Source: Rhodococcus sp. IEGM 1379 (GTDB taxonomy: Bacteria > Actinomycetota > Actinomycetes > Mycobacteriales > Mycobacteriaceae). From it: a DNA stretch of 64,000 nt. Below are positions 43,792 through 55,522 of this stretch, piece after piece. A program made the position numbers and the translations under genes. The notes under the pieces were generated by a model, which made no database searches, was not told the origin of the DNA, and saw only the letters and a program-made list of their open reading frames with translations. The stretch is from positions 1-64,000 of the forward strand of contig NZ_JASHKR010000017.1 in the NCBI RefSeq assembly GCF_030056815.1. Reading direction: 5' to 3'. How positions within the stretch are numbered: position 1 is the first letter of the stretch; each line of letters opens with the position of its first letter.

Positions 43792-45033
43792 ATGACGACT
43801 GAAGCCATGCAGACTGCGGGCAGCACGGACGCCGACGCGGTCGCCGCGAAAACGGTAGTGCTGGACGTGGTCGTTCCGGTATACAACGAGGAAGCCGGGC
43901 TCGAAACATGCGTTCGGCGCCTGCGCCACCATCTCCGCACGCAGGTTCCCTTTCCGGCCCGAATCACGGTCGCCGATAACGCCAGTGTCGACCGGACACT
44001 GGCGATTGCGCAGAAGTTGGCGGACGAATTCGACGACGTTCGCGTCGTGCATCTCGAGGAGAAGGGACGCGGCCGGGCGCTGCGCCAGGTCTGGAGTGCA
44101 TCCGACGCGGACGTCGTCGCCTATATGGATGTGGATCTCTCCACCGACCTCAATGCGCTGATGCCGTTGATCGCGCCCTTGTTGTCCGGCCATTCGGATA
44201 TCGCGATCGGTTCTCGGTTGGCACGTTCGTCTCGGGTGGTCCGTGGCCCCAAGCGTGAGTTCATCTCGCGCAGTTACAATCTCATCTTGCGCAGTGCACT
44301 GCATGCGCGCTTCTCCGACGCTCAGTGTGGTTTCAAAGCCATGCGCGTCGACGTTGCGCGCCAACTACTTCCGTTGGTCGAAGACACCGGCTGGTTTTTC
44401 GACACCGAGTTGTTGGTGTTGGCGGAGCGTGCCGGGATGCGGATTCACGAAGTTCCGGTGGACTGGGTCGACGACCCGGACAGTCGTGTCGACATCGTGG
44501 CCACCGCCGTCGCGGACCTCAAAGGGGTGGTGCGCGTGGGGCGGGCATTGTCGACGGGCTCATTGCCAATGGCGGAGCTTCGGGTGAGCTTCGGCCGTGA
44601 ACCGCTGGTTCCCGGTGTACCTCGCGGGATGGTGGGGCAGCTGGCGAGGTTTGCCGTCGTCGGTGTCATCTCGACGGTGGCTTATGCACTGTTGTACCTG
44701 GCGTTGCATTCGGTCATGGGCGCTCAGTGGGCCAACGCAATTTCGCTGCTCATCACCGCCGTCTTCAATACGGCGGCCAACCGTGCTTTCACCTTCGGTG
44801 TTCGCGGCGTGGAAGGCTCTGCACGACATCAGATGCAGGGACTGCTCGTCTTCGGATTCGGACTTTTCCTCACCAGTGGATCGTTGTTCCTGTTGCATTC
44901 CTTTGCCCCGGGAGCATCCAAGCACGTTGAACTTGCCGTTCTCGTGATCGCCAATCTTGTTGCCACAGTGAGTCGGTTTATCGCACTGCGCTGGGTCTTC
45001 CGTTCCACACAATCTGTAGGAGTCAATCGATGA
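43792..45033 (+). CDS. Polyprenyl-phosphate glycosyltransferase (GT2) with GtrA domain
   Basis: Fusion of 413 residues. The N-terminal GT2 domain (about 25-250) resembles dolichol-phosphate mannose/glucose synthases, with [14 protein letters not shown] and the metal-binding YMDVDLSTD. The C-terminal GtrA-like domain (about 285-405) has four helices. It probably loads a sugar onto a polyprenyl phosphate and helps flip it, feeding the downstream GT39 enzyme, whose start overlaps by four bases. The pair is related in layout to ykcC-ykcB. Confidence 0.9.
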   Translation: MTTEAMQTAGSTDADAVAAKTVVLDVVVPVYNEEAGLETCVRRLRHHLRTQVPFPARITVADNASVDRTLAIAQKLADEFDDVRVVHLEEKGRGRALRQVWSASDADVVAYMDVDLSTDLNALMPLIAPLLSGHSDIAIGSRLARSSRVVRGPKREFISRSYNLILRSALHARFSDAQCGFKAMRVDVARQLLPLVEDTGWFFDTELLVLAERAGMRIHEVPVDWVDDPDSRVDIVATAVADLKGVVRVGRALSTGSLPMAELRVSFGREPLVPGVPRGMVGQLARFAVVGVISTVAYALLYLALHSVMGAQWANAISLLITAVFNTAANRAFTFGVRGVEGSARHQMQGLLVFGFGLFLTSGSLFLLHSFAPGASKHVELAVLVIANLVATVSRFIALRWVFRSTQSVGVNR

Positions 45034-47144
45034 CAGCCATTGCCGAGCGGGAAAGCGTCGCCACGCCTGTACCCGAACCGTCGCATTCGGTACGTTGGGA
45101 ACCCTGGGCACTAGGTGTACTTCTTCTCGGTACCGGTGTTGCCTACATCTGGGGCCTCGGAGCTTCCGGTTGGGCAAATTCCTTCTATGCCGCTGCCGTA
45201 CAGGCCGGTTCGGTGTCGTGGAAGGCCTTCTTCTTCGGCTCCTCCGACGCAGCGAATTCGATCACCGTCGACAAGCCGCCGATGTCGCTGTGGCTGATGT
45301 CGTTGTCCGTGAGAATCTTCGGGCTCAACTCCTGGGCGATGCTGGTGCCGCAAGCGCTGCTGGGCGTCGGTTCGGTGGCACTCCTGTGGGCCACTGTTCG
45401 CCGGTACTTCGGTGCTGCGGCCGGGCTGCTGTCTGGTCTCGTTTTGGCGCTCACTCCTGTTGCCGCACTGATGTTCCGGTTCAATAATCCGGATGCGATG
45501 CTGGTTCTCATCATGGTCGCCGCGGTGTGGGCGATGATGCGCGCGGTCCAGGACGGACGTACCCGATGGCTCGTGTTGGTCGGGGTGTTCTGCGGCTTCG
45601 GATTTTTGACCAAACAGTTGCAGGTCATGCTCGTCGTGCCGCCGTTGGCGCTGACCTATCTGATTGCCGGTCCGCCGAAGCTGGGTAAGCGCGTGCTGCA
45701 ATTGTTCGCCGCGCTCGGCGGCATGATCGTCTCCGCCGGCTGGTGGTTGGCGATCGTCGAATTGTGGCCGGCGGATTCGCGTCCCTGGATCGGCGGGTCG
45801 CAGAACAACTCAATCCTCGAATTGACCTTCGGCTACAACGGATTGGGACGATTGAGTGGCAACGAGACCGGCAGTGTCGGTGGCGGCGGAATGCGGACTG
45901 CCGGTGACGCTGCGGGAGCTGCTGCGGGTGGATTCCCCGGGATGGGCGATGTTGCAGGTGGTATGGCTCCAGGTGGTGGGGGTGGCGGTATGTGGGGAAC
46001 TGCCGGTATCAGCCGGATGTTCGAATCTGCACAAGGCGGCCAGATCGCATGGTTGATTCCCGCCGCTCTGATCCTCTTCATTGCTGGAATTATGCTGCGA
46101 GGCAAAGCTCCTCGTGTAGATACGCAACGTGCGTCGTTCATCGTGTGGGGTCTCTGGTTGTTGGTGACGGGACTGACTTTCAGTTTTATGGCCGGCATCT
46201 TCCACGCGTACTACACAGTGGCGCTGGCACCGGCGATTGCCGCACTGGTTGGATCGGGTTCCGTGCTGCTGTGGCGTCACCGCGAAACATTCTGGGTCCG
46301 TATCGTATTGGCACTTTCGCTGGCCGCGACGGTGGCGATGGCCTGGGTGCTGCTCGGACGCACACCTTCGTTTGTCCCGTGGCTGAGGTGGACCGTTCTG
46401 TTAGTCGGCATTATGGCCGCAGTTGCAATGCTGATCCCGAAGGTAACCCGAGGACGAGTCGGGGTAGCGGTGATATTCGCGGCCCTGTTCACCGGGCTGG
46501 CCGGTCCGACCGCCTATGCGATCGACACGATCAACACTTCGCATACCGGTTCGATAGTCTCGGCTGGTCCTAGCGTCGAGGGAGGAATGGGTGGCCGCGG
46601 TGGATTCGGCGGTATGCCAGGCGGTATGCCAGGCGGTATGGCAGACGGCGGTAGCCGTCGAATGGATGGCGGCAGCGCCGGTGCGGCGACGGTTCCGGGA
46701 ATGGGCACAGCACCCACCGGTATAGGCCAGGTACGGGGAACGGTCGCCGAGGGTGCAGGCGGGGCAATGGGCGGCGGTGCCGGGGGTGGCCTACTGCAGG
46801 GCAGTACACCCAGCGCAGAGTTGGTGGCGAAGCTCGAACAAGACGCGGACCAGTTCACCTGGGTAGCAGCAGCAATCGGATCCAACAGTGCATCCGGTTA
46901 TCAGCTTGCCACCCAGTCTCCGGTGATGGCGATCGGAGGATTCAACGGTAGCGATCCGTCGCCGACGCTCGAACAGTTCCAGCAGTACGTTGCCGACGGG
47001 AAGATTCACTTCTTCATTGGCGGCGGCGGGATGGGTGGCGGCATGAACGCCGAGGGAACGGCGACCGCGATATCAACCTGGGTGACCGAGAACTTTACGG
47101 CCACAACGGTGGACGGTGTGACCCTCTACGACCTGACTGCCTGA
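45030..47144 (+). CDS. GT39-family membrane glycosyltransferase (YkcB/ArnT-like)
   Basis: Polytopic membrane transferase of 704 residues. The N-terminal region has the ArnT/PMT-like loop with an acidic residue and VDKPPMSLWLMSL, followed by about ten helices. Two Gly/Met-rich insertions are conspicuous: one near residue 285-325 (GGGGGGMWG) and one near 510-590 (GGFGGMPGGMPGGMADGG), and the C-terminal domain contains IGGGGMGGGMNAEG. These are probably flexible extracytoplasmic linkers. It would transfer the lipid-linked sugar made by the upstream enzyme to a wall glycan or protein. Confidence 0.9.
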   Translation: MTAIAERESVATPVPEPSHSVRWEPWALGVLLLGTGVAYIWGLGASGWANSFYAAAVQAGSVSWKAFFFGSSDAANSITVDKPPMSLWLMSLSVRIFGLNSWAMLVPQALLGVGSVALLWATVRRYFGAAAGLLSGLVLALTPVAALMFRFNNPDAMLVLIMVAAVWAMMRAVQDGRTRWLVLVGVFCGFGFLTKQLQVMLVVPPLALTYLIAGPPKLGKRVLQLFAALGGMIVSAGWWLAIVELWPADSRPWIGGSQNNSILELTFGYNGLGRLSGNETGSVGGGGMRTAGDAAGAAAGGFPGMGDVAGGMAPGGGGGGMWGTAGISRMFESAQGGQIAWLIPAALILFIAGIMLRGKAPRVDTQRASFIVWGLWLLVTGLTFSFMAGIFHAYYTVALAPAIAALVGSGSVLLWRHRETFWVRIVLALSLAATVAMAWVLLGRTPSFVPWLRWTVLLVGIMAAVAMLIPKVTRGRVGVAVIFAALFTGLAGPTAYAIDTINTSHTGSIVSAGPSVEGGMGGRGGFGGMPGGMPGGMADGGSRRMDGGSAGAATVPGMGTAPTGIGQVRGTVAEGAGGAMGGGAGGGLLQGSTPSAELVAKLEQDADQFTWVAAAIGSNSASGYQLATQSPVMAIGGFNGSDPSPTLEQFQQYVADGKIHFFIGGGGMGGGMNAEGTATAISTWVTENFTATTVDGVTLYDLTA

Positions 47145-47149
47145 TCCCG

Positions 47150-47797
47150 CTATGCCCGAATGCCGTCGAGGTCGTGTACCTGCTCGCAGCAGGCCAAGAG
47201 TAGGTCACAATCATGACTGATGAGTAGCACTCCCATGCCGGCTTCGGTGGCTCGACGCTCGATCAATCTCACGAGGGATGCGGTGGTCGCAGCGTCGAGC
47301 ATCGCCGTCGCCTCGTCGCAGATGAGGTACTTGGGTTGCTGCGCCAATGATCTCGCGAGCGCTGCGCGTTGCAGCTGGCCGTCGCTCACCTGATGGGGAC
47401 GACGCGTCAGGAGATCGGGAGTGAGCCCGACTTCTGATGCCAGGGCTTCGATGTCGATGGTTCGCCGTGCAATGTCGGCAGGTTGGCTGATGATGCGAGA
47501 CAATGTGTGACGGGGATCTGTTGCGGCACGGGGAGACTGGAAGAGCATGGAGACGGCGCCCCTCAGCGCACCGGGTACACCGAATTTGGTGCCGGCGACG
47601 GGGGTGCCGTCGATATGAACTTCGCCCGACCACGGGGCGTCCAAGGAGGCGAGAATCCTTGCCAACGTGGATTTTCCGGTACCGGACGGGCCGGTCAAGC
47701 CGATCAATTGTCCGGCCGGGATCTCGAGAGAGACGTTGTCGAGTACCGACCGGCCTCGCTCGTAGCCGAAAATAATGTTGCGTCCGTGCAAGCTCAT
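47150..47797 (-). CDS. ABC importer ATPase, second (OppF/DppF type, short)
   Basis: ATP-binding subunit of the family-5 importer encoded at 47150-52144, 215 residues. It has Walker A GPSGTGKSTLA, signature VSDGQLQRAALARSLA and Walker B YLICDEATAML. It is shorter than typical OppF/DppF and lacks the C-terminal oligopeptide-transporter tail. One base separates it from the upstream ATPase gene. It is the last gene of the operon and converges on the GT39 gene with five bases between. Confidence 0.9.
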   Translation of the reverse strand: MSLHGRNIIFGYERGRSVLDNVSLEIPAGQLIGLTGPSGTGKSTLARILASLDAPWSGEVHIDGTPVAGTKFGVPGALRGAVSMLFQSPRAATDPRHTLSRIISQPADIARRTIDIEALASEVGLTPDLLTRRPHQVSDGQLQRAALARSLAQQPKYLICDEATAMLDAATTASLVRLIERRATEAGMGVLLISHDCDLLLACCEQVHDLDGIRA

Positions 47798-47798
47798 C

Positions 47799-48704
47799 TC
47801 AGATCACCTTTCGCAGTGTGCGGTAGGTGCGTTCGCCGAGCGTGACAAGTTCGGTCGGTCCGCCGGATTGGGTGGACTCCGGTCGACGCAGATAGTAGAC
47901 GCAGTCGTCGGGGAGGTCCGTCAACTGCGGTGGTGATCCGGGAATGGGATTCAGTCCGCGGGACGGCAAGGCGCCGATCAGGTCCTGTGTGTAGTCGTGG
48001 AGTGGATCCTGCAGTACCTGCGCGGCGGGCCCGATTTCCATGATGCGTGAGGCATACATGACGGCCAGGCGATCCGCTATCTTGTTGTGGATCAAGGACG
48101 ACAGGTCATGGGTAATGAGTAGGACGGCTGCGCCTTCGTCGGCACATTCGCGGAGGAGACCGAGGATATGGTCGGTGAGGGTGCGGTCGAGGTTGGCAGT
48201 CGGTTCGTCGGCCACGATCACCGACGGATTTCCGGCCAGTGCGCCGGCGATGGCAACTCGCTGCGCCATACCGCCGGAGAGTTCATGGGGGTAGCAGTCG
48301 AGGGCTGAAGGTTCGAGTCCGACTCGCCTCGCCAACCCGTCGCAGGTGTGATTGCTGCCGAGAGTGCTGATCGTCTCCTGTAGCTGTGATCGCGCGGTCC
48401 GCACGGGGGTGAGATATGTTGCGGCAGATTGAGGAACGAGCGCAGCATGCCGGCCCCGGAACGGAGTGCCGGAGAAGACGTCGATATCTCCGACCGTGAT
48501 ACTGCCTGTTCTTCGTGTATCCGGTGGCAGCATGTTCATCACCGAGGTGGCGATGATGGACTTGCCACAGCCAGACTCGCCGACAAGTGCAGTGATCGTC
48601 CCGTTGTGGACGTCGAGGTCGATATCGCTGGCGGCGTGGACAACCGAGCCGTCGGCCAGTGGTATTCGGACGGTGAGCGAGTTGATATGTAGGCCGGTTG
48701 TCAC
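47799..48704 (-). CDS. ABC importer ATPase, first (OppD/DppD type)
   Basis: ATP-binding subunit of 301 residues, GTG start overlapping the permease stop (GTGA). Walker A is GESGCGKSIIA, signature HELSGGMAQRVAIAGAL, Walker B VIVADEPTANLD, H-loop LITHDLS. The C-terminal tail contains PDDCVYYLRRPE, a shortened oligopeptide-transporter tail without the usual cluster of cysteines. The long open frame upstream of 48704 lies inside the permease gene and is not coding. Confidence 0.9.
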   Translation of the reverse strand: MTTGLHINSLTVRIPLADGSVVHAASDIDLDVHNGTITALVGESGCGKSIIATSVMNMLPPDTRRTGSITVGDIDVFSGTPFRGRHAALVPQSAATYLTPVRTARSQLQETISTLGSNHTCDGLARRVGLEPSALDCYPHELSGGMAQRVAIAGALAGNPSVIVADEPTANLDRTLTDHILGLLRECADEGAAVLLITHDLSSLIHNKIADRLAVMYASRIMEIGPAAQVLQDPLHDYTQDLIGALPSRGLNPIPGSPPQLTDLPDDCVYYLRRPESTQSGGPTELVTLGERTYRTLRKVI

Positions 48705-49522
48705 AGTCTCAGCTCCGATGGTCGCGGGGGTGTGAGCATTGATCGCAGCGCCGAACCAGCGATTGCTACTGCGACGGTTGCGATCACGAGTACGGCAGCC
48801 GGGAATACCAGAGTCCACCAGCCACTGAGCAGTAGGGAGCCTCGAGCTTCTTCGAGAAGTGTTCCCAGACTGGGTTTGTGGGGCGGTAATCCGAATCCGA
48901 GGAACGACAGGGTGGACTCGTGCCACACCGCGTGGGGGAGGAGAAGAACCACAGCGATCAGTGCCTGGGGTGCGGCGGCCGGGACGAGGTGACGCATGAT
49001 CACGTGCCGCCGACTCGCGCCCGCAAGGATGGCCGCGTCGATGTACGGACGCTCGCGCAGGCTCAAGATTTCGCCGCGAATGATGCGCGCCACCTGAGTC
49101 CAGTGAGTGAGCGCGATTGAGAGCACGATGGCCGCGATGCTTCCGCGGAACATTGCGACGATGACGATGCCGAGCAGTAGATGGGGGAGGGCGTTGACAG
49201 CGTCGTTGCTGCGCATGACAATTCGGTCTACCCAGCCGCCGATCAAACCCGCGGTGGTACCGACGGCTACACCGATCACAGTGGTCAATAGGGCACAAGC
49301 GAGGGCGATGAGCAGGGACGTGCGAATGCCGGCGGCAATGCGTACAAACAGGTCTCGGCCGGCCGAGTCCGTGCCGAACGGATGGGCGAGCGACGGCGCC
49401 AACCGTGCTTGGGCGAAATCGGTGACGCGGTCGTCGACATCCGCGATCCATGGCACAAATGCCGCATAGAGCGCGATGAGGATCAGGACACCGACGGCGA
49501 TCTTGAAACGTCTCTCAGCCAT
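48701..49522 (-). CDS. ABC importer permease, DppC type
   Basis: Second permease of the importer, 273 residues, about six helices. It has the DppC-like LAHPFGTDSAGRDLFVRIAAG near residue 45 and the coupling loop EILSLRERPYIDAAILAGAS near residue 152. It overlaps the DppB-type gene by eight bases. Confidence 0.92.
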   Translation of the reverse strand: MAERRFKIAVGVLILIALYAAFVPWIADVDDRVTDFAQARLAPSLAHPFGTDSAGRDLFVRIAAGIRTSLLIALACALLTTVIGVAVGTTAGLIGGWVDRIVMRSNDAVNALPHLLLGIVIVAMFRGSIAAIVLSIALTHWTQVARIIRGEILSLRERPYIDAAILAGASRRHVIMRHLVPAAAPQALIAVVLLLPHAVWHESTLSFLGFGLPPHKPSLGTLLEEARGSLLLSGWWTLVFPAAVLVIATVAVAIAGSALRSMLTPPRPSELRL

Positions 49523-50552
49523 CTGTGTTCACTCTCGGGTCGATTACGGCAACAACGACGTCGGCAAGGAGCGAACCCAGCATGACGGTGAACGTTGTTC
49601 CGACGGTGAGGAATGCGAGCAGTGCCATGTCGAGATCGCGAGCCGACGAGACGATGGCACCGGCGATTCCCGGCCAACTGAACACTTCCTCGACCAGTAC
49701 TGCGCCGACGATCAATTCGGGTAAACGCACCCCGATGATGTTGACGAACGGAGCGAGCGACGTCGGAAGGATATGGCGCTTCGTGATTGTCGGTGCCGGG
49801 ATTCCACGTGCGACGGCGCCAGCTACAAAACCTTCTCCGGCCGCCCCTGCCACGGACTCGCGGACTGCCAGTAGCAGCCACGGCATTTGAGAGATCGCGA
49901 GCACTGCCACCGGAAGTATCAGGTGGCGAATAACCTGTCCAGCGGTGGGATCGGCACCACCGTCCGTCAATCCGGCGACGGGCAACCAACCGAGGGCTAA
50001 CGCGAAGAGCGCAATTGCGCCTAACGACATGACAAACGGAGGAAGTCCCTGAACGACGACGCACAGGCCTGACACGGTTTTGTCCAGGAACCCGCCCTTG
50101 CGAATTCCGGCGAGAACGCCCAGCGTGAGTGAGGCGAGAATCGCGATCATCAGGCTGATACCGACCAGAAGGAGTGTCCACGGCAAACGCTCGGAAATGA
50201 CTTGGGAAACAGGTTGATTGAACGATCGGGAGATTCCCAGATCCCCGGTGAGCACTCCCTGTAGCCACGTCCAGTACGTGCTGTACCAGGGGTTGCCGAA
50301 GCCCATCTGTGAGGCGATCAGAGCCTTGTCTGCCTCGCTGGTCGTCATGTAGCGCGAACCGAGATAGCCCACCAGGGGGTCGAAAGGTGACATCGCCGCG
50401 GCAGCAAACAATCCGGTGGACACGACCACGATTACGGGAACGACGAACAACATCCGCCGAACTGCCATCGTGAGGATGGCGCGTCGGCGAGAGCTGTGGG
50501 TTCCATCCGGATGTGTTGCCGGGGCGCCAGTTCGGACGTCGATGGCTGTCAC
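49515..50552 (-). CDS. ABC importer permease, DppB type
   Basis: First permease of the importer, 345 residues from the GTG at 50552 (GTGA overlap with the binding-protein stop); an ATG at 50594 is possible but lies inside the previous gene. After a 30-residue basic cytoplasmic N-terminus, helix one starts MAVRRMLFVVPVIVVVSTG. The EAA-type loop contains VAGAVARGIPAPTITKRHILP, and VLVEEVFSWPGIAGAI follows. Confidence 0.92.
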   Translation of the reverse strand: MTAIDVRTGAPATHPDGTHSSRRRAILTMAVRRMLFVVPVIVVVSTGLFAAAAMSPFDPLVGYLGSRYMTTSEADKALIASQMGFGNPWYSTYWTWLQGVLTGDLGISRSFNQPVSQVISERLPWTLLLVGISLMIAILASLTLGVLAGIRKGGFLDKTVSGLCVVVQGLPPFVMSLGAIALFALALGWLPVAGLTDGGADPTAGQVIRHLILPVAVLAISQMPWLLLAVRESVAGAAGEGFVAGAVARGIPAPTITKRHILPTSLAPFVNIIGVRLPELIVGAVLVEEVFSWPGIAGAIVSSARDLDMALLAFLTVGTTFTVMLGSLLADVVVAVIDPRVNTDG

Positions 50553-52144
50553 TGTTCTTGTGTCCAGCTCTGCAGGGACCACCACGGACCCCACGTCACA
50601 CCGTGAGCATGAGGTTCGAGCACCGGTCCGGACATCCTCCAGTCGGAATCTTTCGAGACATACGTGTGGTCGAGGAAGACCAGGTACACGTAGCCGGGAT
50701 CGTCGACGTAGGCCTGCTGCACATCTCGGTACGCGGCATCGCGAATGGCTGGGTCGAGGCTGCGTCGGCCGACGTCGAGTCCAGCATCGACAACGGGGTT
50801 CGAGTAGTCACTCGGATTGTTGTAGATGCTCCCCACCCCGGGCGCGATGTACTTCGAATCGAGCGCGTTGTAGGCCTGAGTATCGGGATCGAAGGGCTCG
50901 TCGCCGCCGCCGAGCAGTGTGGAGTCCAGGTTGATTCGTGGGTCGATGCGATCCCACGACAGTGCTTCCAGATCTACTTCGACGCCGATACCGAGTGCGT
51001 CGGAAGCGAAGGCCTGCGCCAGATCTCGACGAACAGTATCCACGGAGTTGTACATGATCGTGAACTGCGCGCGCTGCCCGTTTTTCGAGCGGATGCCATC
51101 GCTGCCTTCGAGCCAGCCGGCTTCGGTGAGTATCTGCGCGGCGCGGTCCGGGTCGTAGGCAAACGTGGCATTCGGGTTGTAGGACGAGCCGTAGACCTCG
51201 GGAATCGGAGTGGCGGCGACGCGGCCGTGTCCGCCGAGAACGTTGTCGATCATGGACTGGCGGTTGGCTGCGAGGTTCAGAGCCATGCGCATCGCCTTGT
51301 CGCCGACCACAGGGTTGTTTGTCGGCAGGGAGACTCCACGCCAGTCTGCCGACTGATGAGCGGTGACCGACATGCCGTCACGATCGGCAAACGTATTGGC
51401 CAGGAGTGGAGGAAGGTTGGTCCCGTCGATCTCGCCGGACATCATGCGCTGGGCTCGGGTGTTGTCGTCGGGGACGTACAAGAGTGTGAGTTTCCTGATC
51501 CGGGGTTCGCCGCCCCAGTAGTTTTTGTTGGCCGCGAACACCGCACGATCCGGTGACAGGTCTACCAATGTGTACGGGCCGGTGCCGATCGGTTGGGTGT
51601 TCAGCGTCGACTCGGCAGCAAGGCCGGGTGTCGCCACGGACTCCGAAGGAACTATGCCGATCAGCATCTTGGTGAGCAGAGGGGCGTAGGAATACGCCAG
51701 ACGGAACTCGACGGTGCGCTCGTCTAGCGCGACGACATCGCTGATCATGTCGAACGACGACTTCGCTTCGGACGCCGATGCCGGATCGAGGATCGCCTTG
51801 TAGGTGGCGGCGACGTCGGCGGCGTCGAAGGTGGAGCCGTCGGAGAACGTGACACCGCTGCGGAGTTCGACGGTCCAGATGGTGGCGTCCGAGTTGGCCG
51901 TCGGAACATTTGCGGCGAGGGCCGGTTCGAAACCGGGCATTCCGGCGCCGCCGGTGAGGCGGACCAGACCGTCGTACATCTTGGCTTCGCCGGCCGCGCC
52001 GAAGCCGGCGACGGGGTTGTATCCGCCCAATTCGTAGCCGTCGGCAAGCACGAGGCCGTCGTCGGAGGGGGCCGAGGGACTACTGCAGGATGCGACCAAC
52101 AGTGCGCCCGCGAGTGTCAGGACGCTGGTTCGGGTCAGATTCAC
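50549..52144 (-). CDS. ABC importer substrate-binding lipoprotein, family 5
   Basis: Extracytoplasmic receptor of 531 residues with a Sec lipoprotein signal (LAGALLVASCSS). The GTG at 52144 is preferred because AAAGGA lies upstream; the in-frame ATG at 52174 lacks such a site. Family-5 features include RSGVTFSDGSTFDAADVAATY and QPIGTGPYTLVDL. It is the first gene of a complete five-gene importer. The ligand could be a peptide, nickel or other metal chelate, or a sugar; nothing in the sequence decides. It is diverged from the binding protein at 900. Confidence 0.9.
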   Translation of the reverse strand: MNLTRTSVLTLAGALLVASCSSPSAPSDDGLVLADGYELGGYNPVAGFGAAGEAKMYDGLVRLTGGAGMPGFEPALAANVPTANSDATIWTVELRSGVTFSDGSTFDAADVAATYKAILDPASASEAKSSFDMISDVVALDERTVEFRLAYSYAPLLTKMLIGIVPSESVATPGLAAESTLNTQPIGTGPYTLVDLSPDRAVFAANKNYWGGEPRIRKLTLLYVPDDNTRAQRMMSGEIDGTNLPPLLANTFADRDGMSVTAHQSADWRGVSLPTNNPVVGDKAMRMALNLAANRQSMIDNVLGGHGRVAATPIPEVYGSSYNPNATFAYDPDRAAQILTEAGWLEGSDGIRSKNGQRAQFTIMYNSVDTVRRDLAQAFASDALGIGVEVDLEALSWDRIDPRINLDSTLLGGGDEPFDPDTQAYNALDSKYIAPGVGSIYNNPSDYSNPVVDAGLDVGRRSLDPAIRDAAYRDVQQAYVDDPGYVYLVFLDHTYVSKDSDWRMSGPVLEPHAHGVTWGPWWSLQSWTQEQ

Positions 52145-52323
52145 TGGTGTCCTTTCGTGACGAACAGACGTCAATTACATCTGTTCACCTATTCAGATAT
52201 TCATATGATGTCATCTCGAACCGGATATTTCGCCCGTCGTTGGAAGTCGGTTCAGGCTGGTGCAAGAAGCCCCAGGTGGAACACACTGACAGCGTGGGCA
52301 ATGCCGGGCCGTAGTCTGTTCAC

Positions 52324-53580
52324 GTGCGCGTACTCGTAATCGGCTCCGGAGCCCGTGAACATGCCCTCCTTCTCTCTCTCGCTCGCGATCCAGGTGTCAC
52401 GGCCCTGATCTGCGCACCTGGCAATGCCGGGATCGCAAAAATCGCCGAGCAACACCCGGTCGACGTCGCTTCAGGTGAAGCCGTCACTGCTTTGGCGCAG
52501 AAAGTCGAAGCCGACCTCGTTGTCATCGGTCCTGAGGTTCCGCTGGTCCTCGGTGTCGCCGACGCAGTGCGCGCCGCTGGTATCGCCTGCTTCGGACCGT
52601 CAGCTGATGCAGCCCGCATCGAAGGATCCAAGGCATTCGCCAAGGACGTGATGGCTGTCGCCGGCGTGAAGACTGCGCACAGCGAGATCGTCGACAACCC
52701 GGCCAAGCTCGACGAAGCTCTCGATCGTTTCGGCCCCAACTGGGTGGTCAAGGACGACGGGCTCGCTGCAGGTAAGGGCGTTGTCGTCACCACGGACCGC
52801 GTCGCAGCCCGCGATCACGCTGCTGAATTGCTCGAACTCGGGCACCCCGTCCTGCTCGAATCCTTCCTCGACGGTCCCGAGGTTTCCCTCTTCTGTCTCG
52901 TTGACGGCGAGACGGTTGTCCCGCTGCTGCCCGCGCAGGATCACAAGCGCGTCGGCGACGGCGACAGCGGCCCCAACACCGGCGGTATGGGCGCTTACAC
53001 GCCGTTGCCGTGGTTGCCCGACGAGATGGTCACGCAGATCGTCGACGACGTCGTGAAGCCTGTCGCCGCAGAGTTGGTTGCGCGCGGAAGTGGATTCTCC
53101 GGACTTCTCTACGCCGGCCTCGCCATGGGCGTCGACGGACCGGCTGTGGTCGAGTTCAACTGCCGATTCGGTGACCCGGAAACTCAGGCTGTTCTGGCCC
53201 TGCTCGAAACACCGCTGGGTGGACTCCTCAATGCGACATCCACCGGCACTCTCGATTCCGTGGGCCCGCTCCAGTGGCGCGACGGTAGTGCGGTCACCGT
53301 CGTGATTGCTGCCGAGAACTACCCGGCAACTCCGCGCACGGGCGACGTGATCACCGGAGCGGACGCCGACGGCGTTCTGCACGCGGGTACCAAGAAGCGT
53401 GAAGACGGTGCCGTCGTCTCTGCCGGCGGGCGTGTGCTGAGTGTTGTCGGAGTAGGTAAAGATCTCACCGAAGCGCGTGACGACGCGTACGCCAAGATCG
53501 CGAATGTGAAGCTTCCCGGTGGACACTTCCGGACCGATATCGGGCTCAGTGCAGTCGAAGGACGTATTGCTCTACCCTGA
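52324..53580 (+). CDS. purD: Phosphoribosylamine-glycine ligase
   Basis: ATP-grasp enzyme of de novo purine synthesis (GAR synthetase), 418 residues, GTG start [20 protein letters not shown]. Conserved segments: [48 protein letters not shown]-type loop, and [15 protein letters not shown] clear terminator follows. The separate purB at 61277 suggests a dispersed purine cluster in this region. Confidence 0.96.
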   Translation: MRVLVIGSGAREHALLLSLARDPGVTALICAPGNAGIAKIAEQHPVDVASGEAVTALAQKVEADLVVIGPEVPLVLGVADAVRAAGIACFGPSADAARIEGSKAFAKDVMAVAGVKTAHSEIVDNPAKLDEALDRFGPNWVVKDDGLAAGKGVVVTTDRVAARDHAAELLELGHPVLLESFLDGPEVSLFCLVDGETVVPLLPAQDHKRVGDGDSGPNTGGMGAYTPLPWLPDEMVTQIVDDVVKPVAAELVARGSGFSGLLYAGLAMGVDGPAVVEFNCRFGDPETQAVLALLETPLGGLLNATSTGTLDSVGPLQWRDGSAVTVVIAAENYPATPRTGDVITGADADGVLHAGTKKREDGAVVSAGGRVLSVVGVGKDLTEARDDAYAKIANVKLPGGHFRTDIGLSAVEGRIALP

Positions 53581-53597
53581 TTCGTTTTCTCGTGCGG

Positions 53598-53631
53598 TGG
53601 CCGGTGAACCTAAGGTTCACCGGCCATTTTT
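53598..53631 (+). terminator. Intrinsic terminator after purD
   Basis: Perfect 13-base stem TGGCCGGTGAACC/GGTTCACCGGCCA with loop TAA followed by TTTTT, 17 bases after the stop. It is the clearest intrinsic terminator in the window. Confidence 0.93.
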
Positions 53632-53639
53632 GTGGAAAA

Positions 53640-53654
53640 TTGACACTTGTTCCA
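53640..53654 (+). promoter_or_regulatory. KstR-like box upstream of the cholesterol oxidase gene
   Basis: TGACACTTGTTCCA (53641-53654) matches seven of eight conserved KstR positions and overlaps a perfect -35 hexamer TTGACA (53640-53645). A matching -10 is not obvious. It lies about 85 bases before the TTG start and directly after the purD terminator. Confidence 0.55.
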
Positions 53655-53670
53655 TATTACCGACCAGTAA

Positions 53671-55395
<1,725 letters not shown>

Positions 55396-55405
55396 CTTTT
55401 GAACG

Positions 55406-55456
55406 CGACGTGCACACCGGGGCAGTCTTCTTCCCCGGTGAGCACGTCGTTGTTTC
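55406..55456 (+). terminator. Terminator after cholesterol oxidase gene
   Basis: Seventeen-base stem (CGACGTGC, one mismatch, CACCGGGG) with a ten-base loop, followed by TTGTTTC, ten bases after the stop. Confidence 0.8.
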
Positions 55457-55480
55457 TACGCCGGAACTCCTCGCAGGCCA

Positions 55481-55522
55481 ATTGTGCAGTCGCAGGCCGA
55501 ACTAGCCGCGCGACTGCACAAT
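55481..55522 (-). terminator. Hairpin at the end of the PAP2 gene
   Basis: Perfect 13-base inverted repeat ATTGTGCAGTCGC/GCGACTGCACAAT with a 16-base loop. One arm touches the PAP2 stop codon (55522-55524), so it probably ends the leftward transcript. Confidence 0.6.
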
